A stretch of 64,000 nt of DNA from Comamonadaceae bacterium (lineage in GTDB: Bacteria; Pseudomonadota; Gammaproteobacteria; Burkholderiales; Burkholderiaceae_C), in contig JAIYAR010000017.1 in assembly GCA_027488985.1 (NCBI GenBank), forward strand, positions 53,281-117,280, in the 5' to 3' direction. The notes below the pieces were generated by a model. It was given only the letters and a program-made list of their open reading frames with translations, did not search any database and was not told the DNA's origin. A program made the translations under genes and the position numbers. Position 1 is the first letter of the stretch. Every line of letters begins with the position of its first letter. Shown here in pieces: positions 50,812 through 58,835 of the stretch.

Positions 50812-51930
50812 TTATTTGGGGATTTGGCTGTCCGTCCACACCATGTCCAGCACATTGCCGTTGGGTTCAGATAGCCGGATGTGGGCGGGCAGGTAGGCCA
50901 GCTGCGGGGCGAGCCAGATTTCCGCTTTGGTGCTGTAGTCACCGGTCGCCTCGCGAGTCAGCTTGATGGCCTGCATGTTCCCGCCCGGCACCGTAATGCG
51001 TTCTTCGGGAGACACCACAAAGGTCCAGGTTTCGGCCTGTCGGGGGCCTACGGACTGGAATGAAAGAGTGTCCCCGGCGGTCAGCCGGTTGGGCTCACCC
51101 GCCCAGAGACTGGCCAGTTGCATGAACACGCTCAAATTGTCCTGCGCGCCCGGCAACAAGGGGGCTGGTGCCGAGTTGGCGCTGAAGATCACCCTGCCCT
51201 CTTCGCGCACGAAGTGGGACGCAACCTCGGCACGGCGAAAGCCTTTCTCCCCAAAGCGCACCGGTGCAAGGCCCGCGGCTGTCAGCGCGCCTTTGCTGGT
51301 CCATTGGCGCAAGTTGATCAAGAACTTGGTCACCACCAGGCTGGCCTGGTAGTTCTCTCCGTCGTGCTTCCAGGTAATGGCCGCGCCCACCACGTTTTGC
51401 TGACCATCTGTCAGTCCGAACACGTCGTAATTCAAGACCACCGGTGGCGGAAAGGCAAACCGGGGCAATCTTTCGCTGCTGGTGACTTGCTCTGCGACCG
51501 GGGGCGACGGCTCTGCCAGTGGTGCAAGCGTCGCGCTTTCTGTGGCGGGGTTGCCTTCGGGCGCAGGGTCTGCGGCAGTGCCGGACGATGGCGACTCAGG
51601 CACCAATGCCGGCTGTACCGATCCGCCCTCTGCTGTCTCGGTAGGTTGCGTGGGAACGGATTTCACCGCAGGGGTGGTGGGCTCCTGTGCCGACGAAATG
51701 GGCGGCGGTTGTAGTGCCGGAGCGTCCTGCGGGGCCGGAATCATGCGGGTGTTTAGGGGGGCTACCGTTTCACCAGCGGTATCGGAATCACCTGGCCATA
51801 GCCCAAGCCGAAAACCGCCCAGCAGCCACCAATGCAAGGCGAGCACCGCCGCCAGCACCGCCATAAAGCTTCGCAGGGACTGAAGGGTCAAGGATGGGCG
51901 CAAGGGAGTCCCGGATAAAGCCGCTGGCAT
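50812..51930 (-). CDS. DUF3108 family protein with TM anchor and proline-rich linker (second paralogue)
   Basis: A 372-residue protein: N-terminal membrane segment at about residues 17-40 (SFMAVLAAVLALHWWLLGG), a Pro/Ala/Thr/Glu-rich linker to about 155, then a DUF3108 domain (FAFPPPVVLNYDVFGLTDGQ, NLSVFMQLASLWAGEPN, YLPAHIRLSEPNGNVLDMVW). The shape, anchor plus periplasm-spanning linker, recalls TonB-like layouts, though there is no TonB C-terminal domain. I place the start at ATG 51930; the frame stays open further upstream across the divergent FAH gene, which I reject as coding. It is immediately followed by the smaller paralogue. Confidence 0.82.
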   Translation of the reverse strand: MPAALSGTPLRPSLTLQSLRSFMAVLAAVLALHWWLLGGFRLGLWPGDSDTAGETVAPLNTRMIPAPQDAPALQPPPISSAQEPTTPAVKSVPTQPTETAEGGSVQPALVPESPSSGTAADPAPEGNPATESATLAPLAEPSPPVAEQVTSSERLPRFAFPPPVVLNYDVFGLTDGQQNVVGAAITWKHDGENYQASLVVTKFLINLRQWTSKGALTAAGLAPVRFGEKGFRRAEVASHFVREEGRVIFSANSAPAPLLPGAQDNLSVFMQLASLWAGEPNRLTAGDTLSFQSVGPRQAETWTFVVSPEERITVPGGNMQAIKLTREATGDYSTKAEIWLAPQLAYLPAHIRLSEPNGNVLDMVWTDSQIPK

Positions 51931-52008
51931 GTTCCATAGAACGCAAAAGGCCAGTGTACGGTAGACACTTGCAACCGTCTGGCGCCGAAACCCAGCGAAA
52001 ATGCCGGC

Positions 52009-53082
52009 ATGAAACTCGCAACCTATCAGGACGGTTCCCGCGATGGCCAATTGGTCGTTGTCTCCCGGGATCTGAGCCAGGCGCACTACGCCACCCACAT
52101 CGCCAACCGCCTGCAGCAGGTGCTGGACGACTGGAACTACCTCTCCCCAGCGCTGCAAGACATTTACAACCAGCTCAATCAGGGGCGGGCGCGGCATGCG
52201 TTTCCATTCGATCCTGCCCAATGCATGGCTCCCTTGCCGCGCGCTTACCAATGGCTGGATGGTTCCGCGTACCTCAACCACGTGGAGCTGGTGCGTCAGG
52301 CACGGGGTGCTGAGATGCCTGAAAGCGCCCAATCGGACCCCTTGATGTACCAGGGTGGCAGCGATGACCTTGCCGGACCCAACGCAGAGATTGTGTGCGC
52401 CAGCGAGGCTTGGGGCGTGGACTTCGAGGCCGAGTTGGCGGTCATCACTGGCGACGTGCCCATGGGCTGCGCGTCGGACCGCGCGTTGGATGCTGTGCGC
52501 CTGCTGGCATTGGTCAATGACGTGACCCTGCGTAATTTGATTACGGATGAGTTGGCCAAGGGCTTCGGCATTGTGCAGAGCAAACCTGCCACCGCGTTTG
52601 CACCGGTGGTCGTCACGCCCGACGAGCTGGGCGAGGCCTGGGCGCGGGGTCGGGTGCACCTGCCAGTGCAATGTATTTGGAATGGCCGCAAGGTCGGCAT
52701 GTGCGAGGCCGGAAGCGACATGCACTTCCACTTCGGTCAATTGATTGCTCATGCGGCCAAAACCCGCCGCTTGCGGGCCGGCTCCATCATCGGTTCCGGC
52801 ACCGTCAGCAACAAAGGCGTGGCCCGCAAAAACCGCACGGAATGGCCCAATGGCTACAGCTGTATTGCCGAAAAGCGTGCCATGGAAACCTTGCAGGACG
52901 GCCAGCCCAGCACTGAGTACATGAAGTTCGGTGACACCATCCGCATCGAAGTCAAAGGTCGGGACGGAGGCAGCGTGTTCGGCGCGATCCACCAGGAAGT
53001 GGTGCCGCTGGACGTGCGGTCCCGTGGGACACCGGTCTCCTCTGCCCCCGAGGCGGAGCCTGCATCCGGTCTTTCCACTTAA
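52009..53082 (+). CDS. Fumarylacetoacetate hydrolase family protein
   Basis: A 357-residue FAH-fold enzyme. Metal-binding acidic residues are in ASEAWGVDFEAELAVITGDV near residue 140, followed by LVNDVTLRNL, GFGIVQSKPATAFAPVVV, GSIIGSGTVSNKG and FGDTIRIEV. The family hydrolyses or decarboxylates 2,4-dioxo acids in aromatic catabolism; members of this long type are often called 2-keto-4-pentenoate hydratase or fumarylacetoacetase-like. A true tyrosine-pathway fumarylacetoacetase is possible but no homogentisate dioxygenase is adjacent. Divergent from the DUF3108 genes. Confidence 0.88.
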   Translation: MKLATYQDGSRDGQLVVVSRDLSQAHYATHIANRLQQVLDDWNYLSPALQDIYNQLNQGRARHAFPFDPAQCMAPLPRAYQWLDGSAYLNHVELVRQARGAEMPESAQSDPLMYQGGSDDLAGPNAEIVCASEAWGVDFEAELAVITGDVPMGCASDRALDAVRLLALVNDVTLRNLITDELAKGFGIVQSKPATAFAPVVVTPDELGEAWARGRVHLPVQCIWNGRKVGMCEAGSDMHFHFGQLIAHAAKTRRLRAGSIIGSGTVSNKGVARKNRTEWPNGYSCIAEKRAMETLQDGQPSTEYMKFGDTIRIEVKGRDGGSVFGAIHQEVVPLDVRSRGTPVSSAPEAEPASGLST

Positions 53083-53083
53083 A

Positions 53084-53136
53084 TTGCACTTGGCGCCCGT
53101 ATTCATTGCGCGAGCAGCTCTGTTTTTGATAGCAAA
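53084..53136 (-). repeat. Dispersed GCTAT-type repeat, copy G (upstream of fghA, inverted)
   Basis: Reverse complement reads TTTGCTATCAAAAACAGAGC, then TGCTCGCGCA, ATGAATACGGGCGC. It occupies the whole 56-base gap between the FAH hydrolase stop and the fghA ATG at 53139, so it is the 5' leader of fghA; no Shine-Dalgarno sequence is visible there. Confidence 0.75.
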
Positions 53137-53138
53137 TT

Positions 53139-54005
53139 ATGTCTGATTCCTCATTTGAATTGCAAAGCGAGCACGCTTGCTTTGGTGGTGTGCAACGTTT
53201 TTACAAACACATGTCCGAGGAAATCGGCCTGCCCATGCGCTTCGGGGTGTACTTGCCGCCGGAGGCGTCCGTGGGCCCAGTGCCTGCGCTGGTGTACCTG
53301 GCCGGCTTGACCTGTACTGAAGAAACCTTTGCCTTCAAGGCGGGTGCCCAGCGCTTGGCCGCACAGCTGGGATTGGCGCTCATTACCCCGGACACTAGTC
53401 CGCGTGGTGCAGGGCTGGTGGGCGAGGCGGACCATTGGGACTTCGGGGTGGGCGCAGGCTTTTACCTTGATGCGACGCAGGCGCCCTGGAGCGGGCACTG
53501 GTGCATGGAGAGCTATCTGGTCAAAGAACTGTTGCCGCACATTGCGCGCGACCTGCCAGTGGATGCGGCCCGACTCGGTCTATTCGGCCACTCCATGGGC
53601 GGACACGGAGCGCTGACCTTGGGCCAGCGGCATGCCGGAGTGTTTCAGACGCTATCTGCCTTTGCACCCATTTGTGCGCCCATGCAATGTCCTTGGGGCA
53701 AAAAGGCGTTCACCGGGTATTTCGGTCAGGACGAGAGCCTGTGGGCGGCTCATGACTCGGTGGCCTTGATGGAGGCGCAAACTAGAGCGCCTTTCCCTGG
53801 CGGCATCCTGGTGGACCAGGGGCTGGCGGACAAGTTTTTGGAAGAGCAGTTGCACCCGCACCTGCTGGAGGCGGCCTGCGCCAAGGCCGGGCAGCCGCTC
53901 ACGCTGCGTCGCCATGCAGGCTACGACCATGGCTACTACTTCATCAGCACCTTCATGGACGACCACCTGCGTCACCACGCCCGCGGACTGGGGCTGACGA
54001 CTTAA
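53139..54005 (+). CDS. fghA: S-formylglutathione hydrolase
   Basis: A 288-residue esterase-D-family serine hydrolase that releases formate from S-formylglutathione in formaldehyde detoxification. Family marks: YLAGLTCTEETFAFKAGAQR near 50, DTSPRG near 88, nucleophile Ser in GHSMGGHGAL near 148, the segment CPWGKKAFTGYFG, the charge-relay Asp near FPGGILVDQGLADKF, and His in GYDHGYYF. The start codon follows a repeat copy and lacks a clear ribosome site. The usual partner, glutathione-dependent formaldehyde dehydrogenase, is not adjacent here. Confidence 0.95.
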   Translation: MSDSSFELQSEHACFGGVQRFYKHMSEEIGLPMRFGVYLPPEASVGPVPALVYLAGLTCTEETFAFKAGAQRLAAQLGLALITPDTSPRGAGLVGEADHWDFGVGAGFYLDATQAPWSGHWCMESYLVKELLPHIARDLPVDAARLGLFGHSMGGHGALTLGQRHAGVFQTLSAFAPICAPMQCPWGKKAFTGYFGQDESLWAAHDSVALMEAQTRAPFPGGILVDQGLADKFLEEQLHPHLLEAACAKAGQPLTLRRHAGYDHGYYFISTFMDDHLRHHARGLGLTT

Positions 54006-54014
54006 GCGGCAGCG

Positions 54015-54623
54015 TCAGGTGGCAGCCGCCACCTGCTGCACAAAAGTCTTGATGCCGCGCAGCATCATCTCAATCGCCACGGACACCAGCACCAAGCCCA
54101 TCAGCCGCTCGGCGGCGACCACCAGCCGGTCGCCGATGATGCGTTGAATGCGTTCTGCCGACACCAGCACCACCGCGCTGACCAGCATGGTGACGCACAG
54201 CGCGCCTATCCACTCCATTCGGCGGTCGGGCTGCTGGGATACCAGCAACAGTACGGTCGCCAGTGCAGAGGGGCCCGCCACCGCTGGAATGGCCAAGGGA
54301 ACAATCAGAGGCTCGGTTTTGATTTCGGCCTCTGCGGTGGACGCCGGCGGGAACACCATGCGCAGCGCGATCAAAAACAGAATCACACCGCCGCCGATTT
54401 GGAGCGATAGCTCGCTCAGGTTCATCACCCGCAAAAAGCTCTCGCCCACAAACATGAAGGTCAACAGCAAGGTGAATGCGATCAGGATTTCCCGCAGGAT
54501 CACCTTGGGCCGGCGCTCAGGCGCCACATGTTTGAGCGCGTTGGCAAATATTGGAATATTGCCAATCGGGTCGGTAATCAGGATCAGCAGGATGGTCGCA
54601 GAGGCGAAGGTGTAATTCATCAT
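54015..54623 (-). CDS. marC: MarC family integral membrane protein
   Basis: A 202-residue, six-segment membrane protein of the MarC/NAAT family. Family marks: ILLILITDPIGNIPIF near residue 12, the paired segment LQIGGGVILFLIALRMVF near 70 and PLAIPAVAGPSALATVLLL near 100. E. coli MarC was once linked to multiple antibiotic resistance but its function is unknown. Two adjacent ATG codons (54623, 54620) are possible starts; longer in-frame starts upstream do not encode a plausible N-terminus. Confidence 0.9.
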   Translation of the reverse strand: MMNYTFASATILLILITDPIGNIPIFANALKHVAPERRPKVILREILIAFTLLLTFMFVGESFLRVMNLSELSLQIGGGVILFLIALRMVFPPASTAEAEIKTEPLIVPLAIPAVAGPSALATVLLLVSQQPDRRMEWIGALCVTMLVSAVVLVSAERIQRIIGDRLVVAAERLMGLVLVSVAIEMMLRGIKTFVQQVAAAT

Positions 54624-54702
54624 GGCGCGTAACGCCGGTGGTGCCGGCGTGGTCGAAACAGCGCCCGAGAATACCAGCCCCCCGGCGTTTGAACGGGTTG
54701 AT

Positions 54703-55062
54703 TCAGGCGCCCTCAAGGGAGCTTTGGCAATCAATGCAGCGTTCGGCATCCGGGGTGGCGCGCAACCGGGCCTCGGGGATGGTGGTGCCGCAGGCCACGC
54801 AATGGCCGTACGTGCCCAGCTCCAGCCGGTGCAGCGCGGCGTCAATGCGTCGCAGCTCGGCCTTGTCATGCTCATCCAGCGCGAACTCCAAGTCACGTGC
54901 GGTGTTGGTTTGCGCCTGGCTGTCTTCATGTCCGGCAAAGTGAGCGGCGGATGCCAGTGCCCGGGTGGGTTCGCCGCCGCGCAGCTGGTTCAGCCGGGTG
55001 CGCAGAGCTTCCCGCTGCTGCAGCAACGATGTTTGGTAGCTGTGAAGGTCAGTGTGTGTCAT
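54703..55062 (-). CDS. DksA/TraR family C4 zinc-finger protein
   Basis: A 119-residue protein: coiled-coil N-terminal half (LHSYQTSLLQQREALRTRLN and ELRRIDAALHRLELG) and a four-cysteine zinc finger CVACGTTIPEARL...CIDC near 88-112. Family members insert the coiled coil into the RNA polymerase secondary channel; DksA works with ppGpp. At 119 residues it is shorter than housekeeping DksA (about 150) and probably is a paralogue. The acidic tip typical of DksA (D-x-x-D-x-A) appears as LDEHDKAEL. Divergent from the copper module. Confidence 0.85.
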   Translation of the reverse strand: MTHTDLHSYQTSLLQQREALRTRLNQLRGGEPTRALASAAHFAGHEDSQAQTNTARDLEFALDEHDKAELRRIDAALHRLELGTYGHCVACGTTIPEARLRATPDAERCIDCQSSLEGA

Positions 55063-55186
55063 GGTGTTTTCCGGATAGGTGGACTTTCCATGGTCTGCCT
55101 GCTGGTGGAAAAGTCTTTGACGCTGATCAAGTATTCCCTAGTGTGTGAGACCCTCCGGAATGGGCGCTGGTCCATAATCGCGCTCC

Positions 55187-55564
55187 ATGGCCTTCCTCCA
55201 AACCCTGCGCGAAGCACGCTCCATCGTCCGTTGGATGTTGGTGTGGTTTGTTTTGTCCATCGGGGTGGCGGTCGCGGCACCTGTGGTCCATCCCCAGGGC
55301 TTGACCTTGATCTGCACGACCGCAGGCAACGTCCAATGGGTGTCGGACGCCACCACTGACCCCGCGGAAGGACTGCCCTTGGGCATGGCCACCCACACGC
55401 TGGATTGTGTGATGTGCCTCCCCTCCGGCGCAGCACCGGTGCCGGCTTTCTCCCCCGACTTGCCCGCCGCGGTCCGCTCCGCCGGGCCGCTTGCGCGACC
55501 GGCACTCCTGGTTGCCGGTATCGCAGAAGCACCCTCTGCGCGCGGCCCCCCGGCCTTGTTCTGA
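55187..55564 (+). CDS. DUF2946 family protein (copper-associated)
   Basis: A 125-residue protein with an N-terminal membrane/signal segment (IVRWMLVWFVLSIGVAVAAPVV) and a mature part with His and Cys residues including HTLDCVMCLPSGAAP, the conserved C-x-x-C-L-P motif of DUF2946. These small proteins are commonly encoded next to YcnI, PCuAC and TonB-dependent copper receptors. The C-terminal 35 residues are Pro/Ala-rich. It heads a module with ycnI and the PCuAC gene; a 160-base gap to ycnI may hold a hairpin or a second promoter. Confidence 0.8.
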   Translation: MAFLQTLREARSIVRWMLVWFVLSIGVAVAAPVVHPQGLTLICTTAGNVQWVSDATTDPAEGLPLGMATHTLDCVMCLPSGAAPVPAFSPDLPAAVRSAGPLARPALLVAGIAEAPSARGPPALF

Positions 55565-55724
55565 GAGCTGGGTTCAGCGCATCCCGCTGATCTTTTGCCC
55601 CGGCTGATGTGCAACTCCGGTCATTGCCGGAGCTTTGCGCCACTTGCCTGTTTTTCTCCCTTTTGCTGTTGTTCAGTCCTGTCGCGCCCATAGGTCGAGG
55701 CAGGGCACATTTACCGAGGTATCT

Positions 55725-56270
55725 ATGCATCGTTTTGCTACTTATTTTGTAGCTGCTTGCGCACTATCCATGAGCGCTGGATCTGCTTTTTCTCATGTAA
55801 CCCTGCAGGATCAGGCCGCCGCGGCCGGTGCGGGCTACCGGGGCGTGCTCCGGGTCGGTCATGGCTGCGCTGGAGCATCCACCACATCCATCACCGTCAC
55901 AATTCCTGCAGGCTTCAATGGCGCCCAGCCCTTGGTGAAAGCGGGGTGGAACGTGAGCACCAAAATCGGCAAACTGGAACAGCCCTATGAATCGCACGGC
56001 ACCAAATACACCGAAGGCGTTCAGGAAATCACCTGGACCGCCAAGGGGGCTGAAAATGCACTCCCCGATGCTTTCGCCGACGAGTTCACCTTCCGTGGTA
56101 CGACACCCAAAAAGCCCGGCGCCTTGTGGTTCAAGGTTGTGCAGGGTTGCGAGAAGGGCAGTAACGCCTGGATCGAAATCCCCGCTGCCGGTCAGGATGC
56201 GCACGGCCTGACATCCCCCGCCGCGCGTCTGGATGTGCTTGATGTACAAGCCGCCGGACACGCCCACTGA
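55725..56270 (+). CDS. ycnI: YcnI/DUF1775 family periplasmic copper-binding protein
   Basis: A 181-residue exported protein. Signal peptide residues 1-23 with predicted cleavage SAFS-H, which exposes an N-terminal His (HVTLQDQ) as in YcnI proteins, where it helps bind Cu(II). The DUF1775 body shows GYRGVLRVGHGCAGASTTSITVTIP, a Trp in KAGWNVS and ITWTAKG, and FRGTTPK. It is followed 19 bases later by the PCuAC gene. The signal peptide from about residue 4 to 23 is encoded by dispersed repeat copy H. The C-terminus ends HAH, possibly another metal site. Confidence 0.9.
   Translation: MHRFATYFVAACALSMSAGSAFSHVTLQDQAAAAGAGYRGVLRVGHGCAGASTTSITVTIPAGFNGAQPLVKAGWNVSTKIGKLEQPYESHGTKYTEGVQEITWTAKGAENALPDAFADEFTFRGTTPKKPGALWFKVVQGCEKGSNAWIEIPAAGQDAHGLTSPAARLDVLDVQAAGHAH
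55734..55795 (+). repeat. Dispersed GCTAT-type repeat, copy H (encodes the ycnI signal peptide)
   Basis: TTTTGCTACTTATTTTGTAG, then CTGCTTGCGCA, TCCATGAGCGCTGGATCTG and TTTTTCTCAT. It aligns end to end with intergenic copy E (32995-33056). It is read in the same frame as copies A, B and C, here giving FVAACALSMSA, a hydrophobic stretch suitable for a signal-peptide core. Confidence 0.85.
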
Positions 56271-56289
56271 TTTTTACGAGGAGCATTTC

Positions 56290-56772
56290 ATGACTTTTTC
56301 CCGTTGGACCTTGTCCGCCGCCTTGGCTGCCGGACTCTCCGTGATGGCTTCGGGTGCTTTTGCCCAAACCGTGGACGTGCAAAACGCCTGGGCTCGCGCC
56401 ACGGTGCAGGGCCAAAAGGCCACCGGTGCCTTTATGACACTCACTGCCCCCTCTGCATCCAAACTGGTGGGCGTGAGCTCGCCTGTGGCGGGTGTTGCCG
56501 AGGTGCACGAGATGAAGATGGAGGGCGATGTCATGAAAATGCGCGCCATCCCAGGGTTGGACTTGCCGGCTGGAAAAGCGGTGGATCTCAAGCCAGGCGG
56601 ATACCACGTGATGTTGATGGATTTGAAGCTACCCCTGCAAAAAGACACCACCATCCCGCTCACACTCGTGTTCAAAGACGCGAAAGGCGTGGAAACCAAA
56701 AAGGAGCTCAAAGTACCGGTGTCGCAGGTCGCGCCGAAGGGGGCCGCCGCCTCTGGCGAGCACAAGCACTAA
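56290..56772 (+). CDS. Periplasmic copper chaperone PCuAC
   Basis: A 160-residue exported protein (signal cleavage near GAFA-Q) of the PCuAC family, which passes Cu(I) to the CuA/CuB site of cytochrome oxidase. Typical ligands: His and Met in EVHEMKMEGDVMKM near 73-86, and the later HVMLMDLK near 110 (H(M)x10Mx21HxM pattern). The tail GEHKH adds His residues. GAGGAG lies 6 bases before ATG 56290. Together with ycnI and the DUF2946 gene it forms a copper-acquisition module. Confidence 0.92.
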   Translation: MTFSRWTLSAALAAGLSVMASGAFAQTVDVQNAWARATVQGQKATGAFMTLTAPSASKLVGVSSPVAGVAEVHEMKMEGDVMKMRAIPGLDLPAGKAVDLKPGGYHVMLMDLKLPLQKDTTIPLTLVFKDAKGVETKKELKVPVSQVAPKGAAASGEHKH

Positions 56773-56864
56773 TCCGGAAATCCTGCGCTAACCCGCTCCT
56801 CAGGCACCGCGGCTTGGAGTAAGCTTTGCGCAGGGCTTGGTGTGCAAGCCTCCAAGGAGCCACT

Positions 56865-57533
56865 ATGAGCGATTCAGACACCTCCGGTTTTGGCAAGTTT
56901 GTGCCCGGTTTTGACTTTTTGCAGAACCTGGCCAAAGGCGCCAGCACCAGCATTCCCCAGATGCCCAACCTGGGCAACTGGGTGGCTCCTACACTCAATG
57001 TGGAAGAGCTGGACAAGCGGATTGAAGAGCTCAAGAACGTGCACTTCTGGCTGGAGCAAAACTCTCGCGCGCTGGGTGCCACCATCCAGGCGCTGGAGGT
57101 CCAGAAAATGACCTTGGCCACCTTGAAGGGCATGAACTTCAACATCGGTGACATGGCGAATGCGCTCAAGCTGAAGGCTGCGGACTCGGTCTACACCGGG
57201 GTGCAGAAAGCCACTGAAAAAGCGGCCGCGACCGCCAAGACCATTAGCGATGTAGCAACCGGCAAGGCAGATGACAAGGCTGCCAAAACTTCGGCTGCGC
57301 CCTCGCTTGTCGATCCGCTCCAGCTTTGGGGCTCTCTGACCCAGCAGTTTCAGAACATTGCCGCCAGCGCCTTGAAAGAGGCGACCACCAAAACCGCCGC
57401 TGACATCACCAAGAACATGGCCACTGGCTTGGCCAAAGACGCCTTCAAGACGGCAAAGGCCGCCACCAAAAAGGCCGTGACCAAGCGGGCCGCGCCCCGC
57501 AAAGCGCCAGCCAAGAAGTCGACCGGCCGATAG
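56865..57533 (+). CDS. phaM: PhaM-like polyhydroxyalkanoate granule regulator
   Basis: A 222-residue protein with the PhaM layout: N-terminal FVPGFDFLQNLAKGA, a conserved helix NVEELDKRIEELKNVHFWLEQN, then IQALEVQKMTLATLKGMN, and a C-terminal Lys/Ala/Pro-rich tail (KKAVTKRAAPRKAPAKKSTG) like histone tails. In Ralstonia PhaM activates PHA synthase and ties storage granules to the nucleoid through this basic tail. CAAGGAG precedes the ATG. phaC and other granule genes are not in the window. An in-frame TTG start 39 bases upstream is less likely. Confidence 0.88.
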   Translation: MSDSDTSGFGKFVPGFDFLQNLAKGASTSIPQMPNLGNWVAPTLNVEELDKRIEELKNVHFWLEQNSRALGATIQALEVQKMTLATLKGMNFNIGDMANALKLKAADSVYTGVQKATEKAAATAKTISDVATGKADDKAAKTSAAPSLVDPLQLWGSLTQQFQNIAASALKEATTKTAADITKNMATGLAKDAFKTAKAATKKAVTKRAAPRKAPAKKSTGR

Positions 57534-57572
57534 CGCCCCACCCAGATCCGGACGGCACAGCCGCCACCTTCC

Positions 57573-58835
57573 ATGCGCTTGTTTCCCTACGCCCATGCCA
57601 CGCATCCGCAGTGGCCGATGGCTGCTGCCTTGGTGCTCGCCCAGTTGCGGGCCCAGATTGCTTTGCCGGACTATGCCGCTAACCCCACCCTAGCCTTGCT
57701 GTACATCACTGACCATTACGCACCGCACGCCAAAGACATCCTGGAGCACTTGAGCGGTGAGTTGCCTTTGGTGACTGATTGGTCCGGCACGGTCGGAATC
57801 GGCATCGCCAGTAACAACGTCGAATATTTCGACGAACCTGCGATGGCGGTCATGCTGATGGAGTTGCCCTCCCACCAGTACCGGGTGTTCTCCGGGGTGG
57901 CGCCTTTGGGTTTGGGCTTTGAAGCCCACACCGCGCTTGTCCACGCAGATGGGAACACCATTGAGCTGGCAGAGCTGATCCGCGAAATGGCCGGTCGCAC
58001 CAGCGCGGGCTACCTGTTCGGGGGCTTGACCAGCAGCCGGGGCCAAAGTGCGCAGTTCGCGGTGGCGGCCGATGGAAACCTCAGCGGCCATGGGTCTGCC
58101 AGTGGCGTCTTTTCCGGAGGCTTGAGTGGGGTGGCATTCACCGAAGAGGTAGGCATCGTCTCTCGCGTGACCCAAGGGTGCAGCCCGGTGTCCAAAGCGC
58201 GTACGGTGACAGACGCTGAGCACAACGTAGTGGTCGCTCTGGACGGTGAGCCCGCGCTGGATGTCATGCTGCGTGATCTGCACATTTCCCTGGATCAGCC
58301 GCAAGAGGCGCTTGAAGTTGTGCGTGCCACGCTGGTTGCGTTGGCAGAGCCCGCGCAAACATCTGCTCCTGCCATGGTGCGACACACCGGCAACCTCGGC
58401 AGTGAGGTCACGGTGCGCCACATCATCGGTTTGGACCCCGGGCGGCGCGGCATTGCAGTTGCCGAACTGGTGCAGCCCGGAGCCCAGCTGGCGTTTTGTC
58501 AACGTAACCGCGAGGCGGCAAGGGCGGACCTGGTGCGCATTTGCGCAGAAATCCGCGAAGAGCTGGAGCCCCAGGAGTTAAGTCTGGAGTTGGCCGTAGC
58601 GCTGCAAGCGGACGAGGCGCAGGCCGCGCCCCATCCGGCCCGGCGTATTGCCGGGGCGGTGTATGTGAGCTGTTCCGGCCGCGGCGGTCCTCACTTTGGC
58701 GGCGCAAGTGCCGAAATGCAGATAGTGCGCCGCGCTTTGGGCGATGTGCCGCTGGTCGGTTTTTTCGCTGCAGGCGAGATAGCTGCAGACCATGTGTACG
58801 GTTACACAGGCGTTTTGACTGTTTTTACCGAATAG
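57573..58835 (+). CDS. FIST N/C domain sensory protein
   Basis: A 420-residue cytoplasmic protein with a FIST_N domain (about 30-230) and FIST_C domain (about 240-400). Marks include VGIGIASNNVEYFDEPA, GYLFGGLTSSRG, GVAFTEEVGIVSRVTQGCSPVS, and C-terminal YVSCSGRGG...LVGFFAAGEIA. FIST domains are predicted ligand-binding modules found with signalling proteins. It lies 72 bases upstream of three chemoreceptor genes on the same strand, so it may feed a signal into them; that link is inference. Confidence 0.88.
   Translation: MRLFPYAHATHPQWPMAAALVLAQLRAQIALPDYAANPTLALLYITDHYAPHAKDILEHLSGELPLVTDWSGTVGIGIASNNVEYFDEPAMAVMLMELPSHQYRVFSGVAPLGLGFEAHTALVHADGNTIELAELIREMAGRTSAGYLFGGLTSSRGQSAQFAVAADGNLSGHGSASGVFSGGLSGVAFTEEVGIVSRVTQGCSPVSKARTVTDAEHNVVVALDGEPALDVMLRDLHISLDQPQEALEVVRATLVALAEPAQTSAPAMVRHTGNLGSEVTVRHIIGLDPGRRGIAVAELVQPGAQLAFCQRNREAARADLVRICAEIREELEPQELSLELAVALQADEAQAAPHPARRIAGAVYVSCSGRGGPHFGGASAEMQIVRRALGDVPLVGFFAAGEIAADHVYGYTGVLTVFTE

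Noticed and set aside
51931-53106. Extension of the larger DUF3108 gene upstream across the divergent FAH hydrolase gene (open frame of 764 codons in total)
   Set aside because: The extra part is antisense to a clear enzyme gene and encodes no recognisable domain; the signal/anchor region starts naturally at ATG 51930.
58783-58835. GATAGCTGCAGACC at the end of the FIST gene as another repeat copy
   Set aside because: Only the AGATAGCTGC part agrees, and GEIAADHVYGYTG is a normal FIST_C ending.
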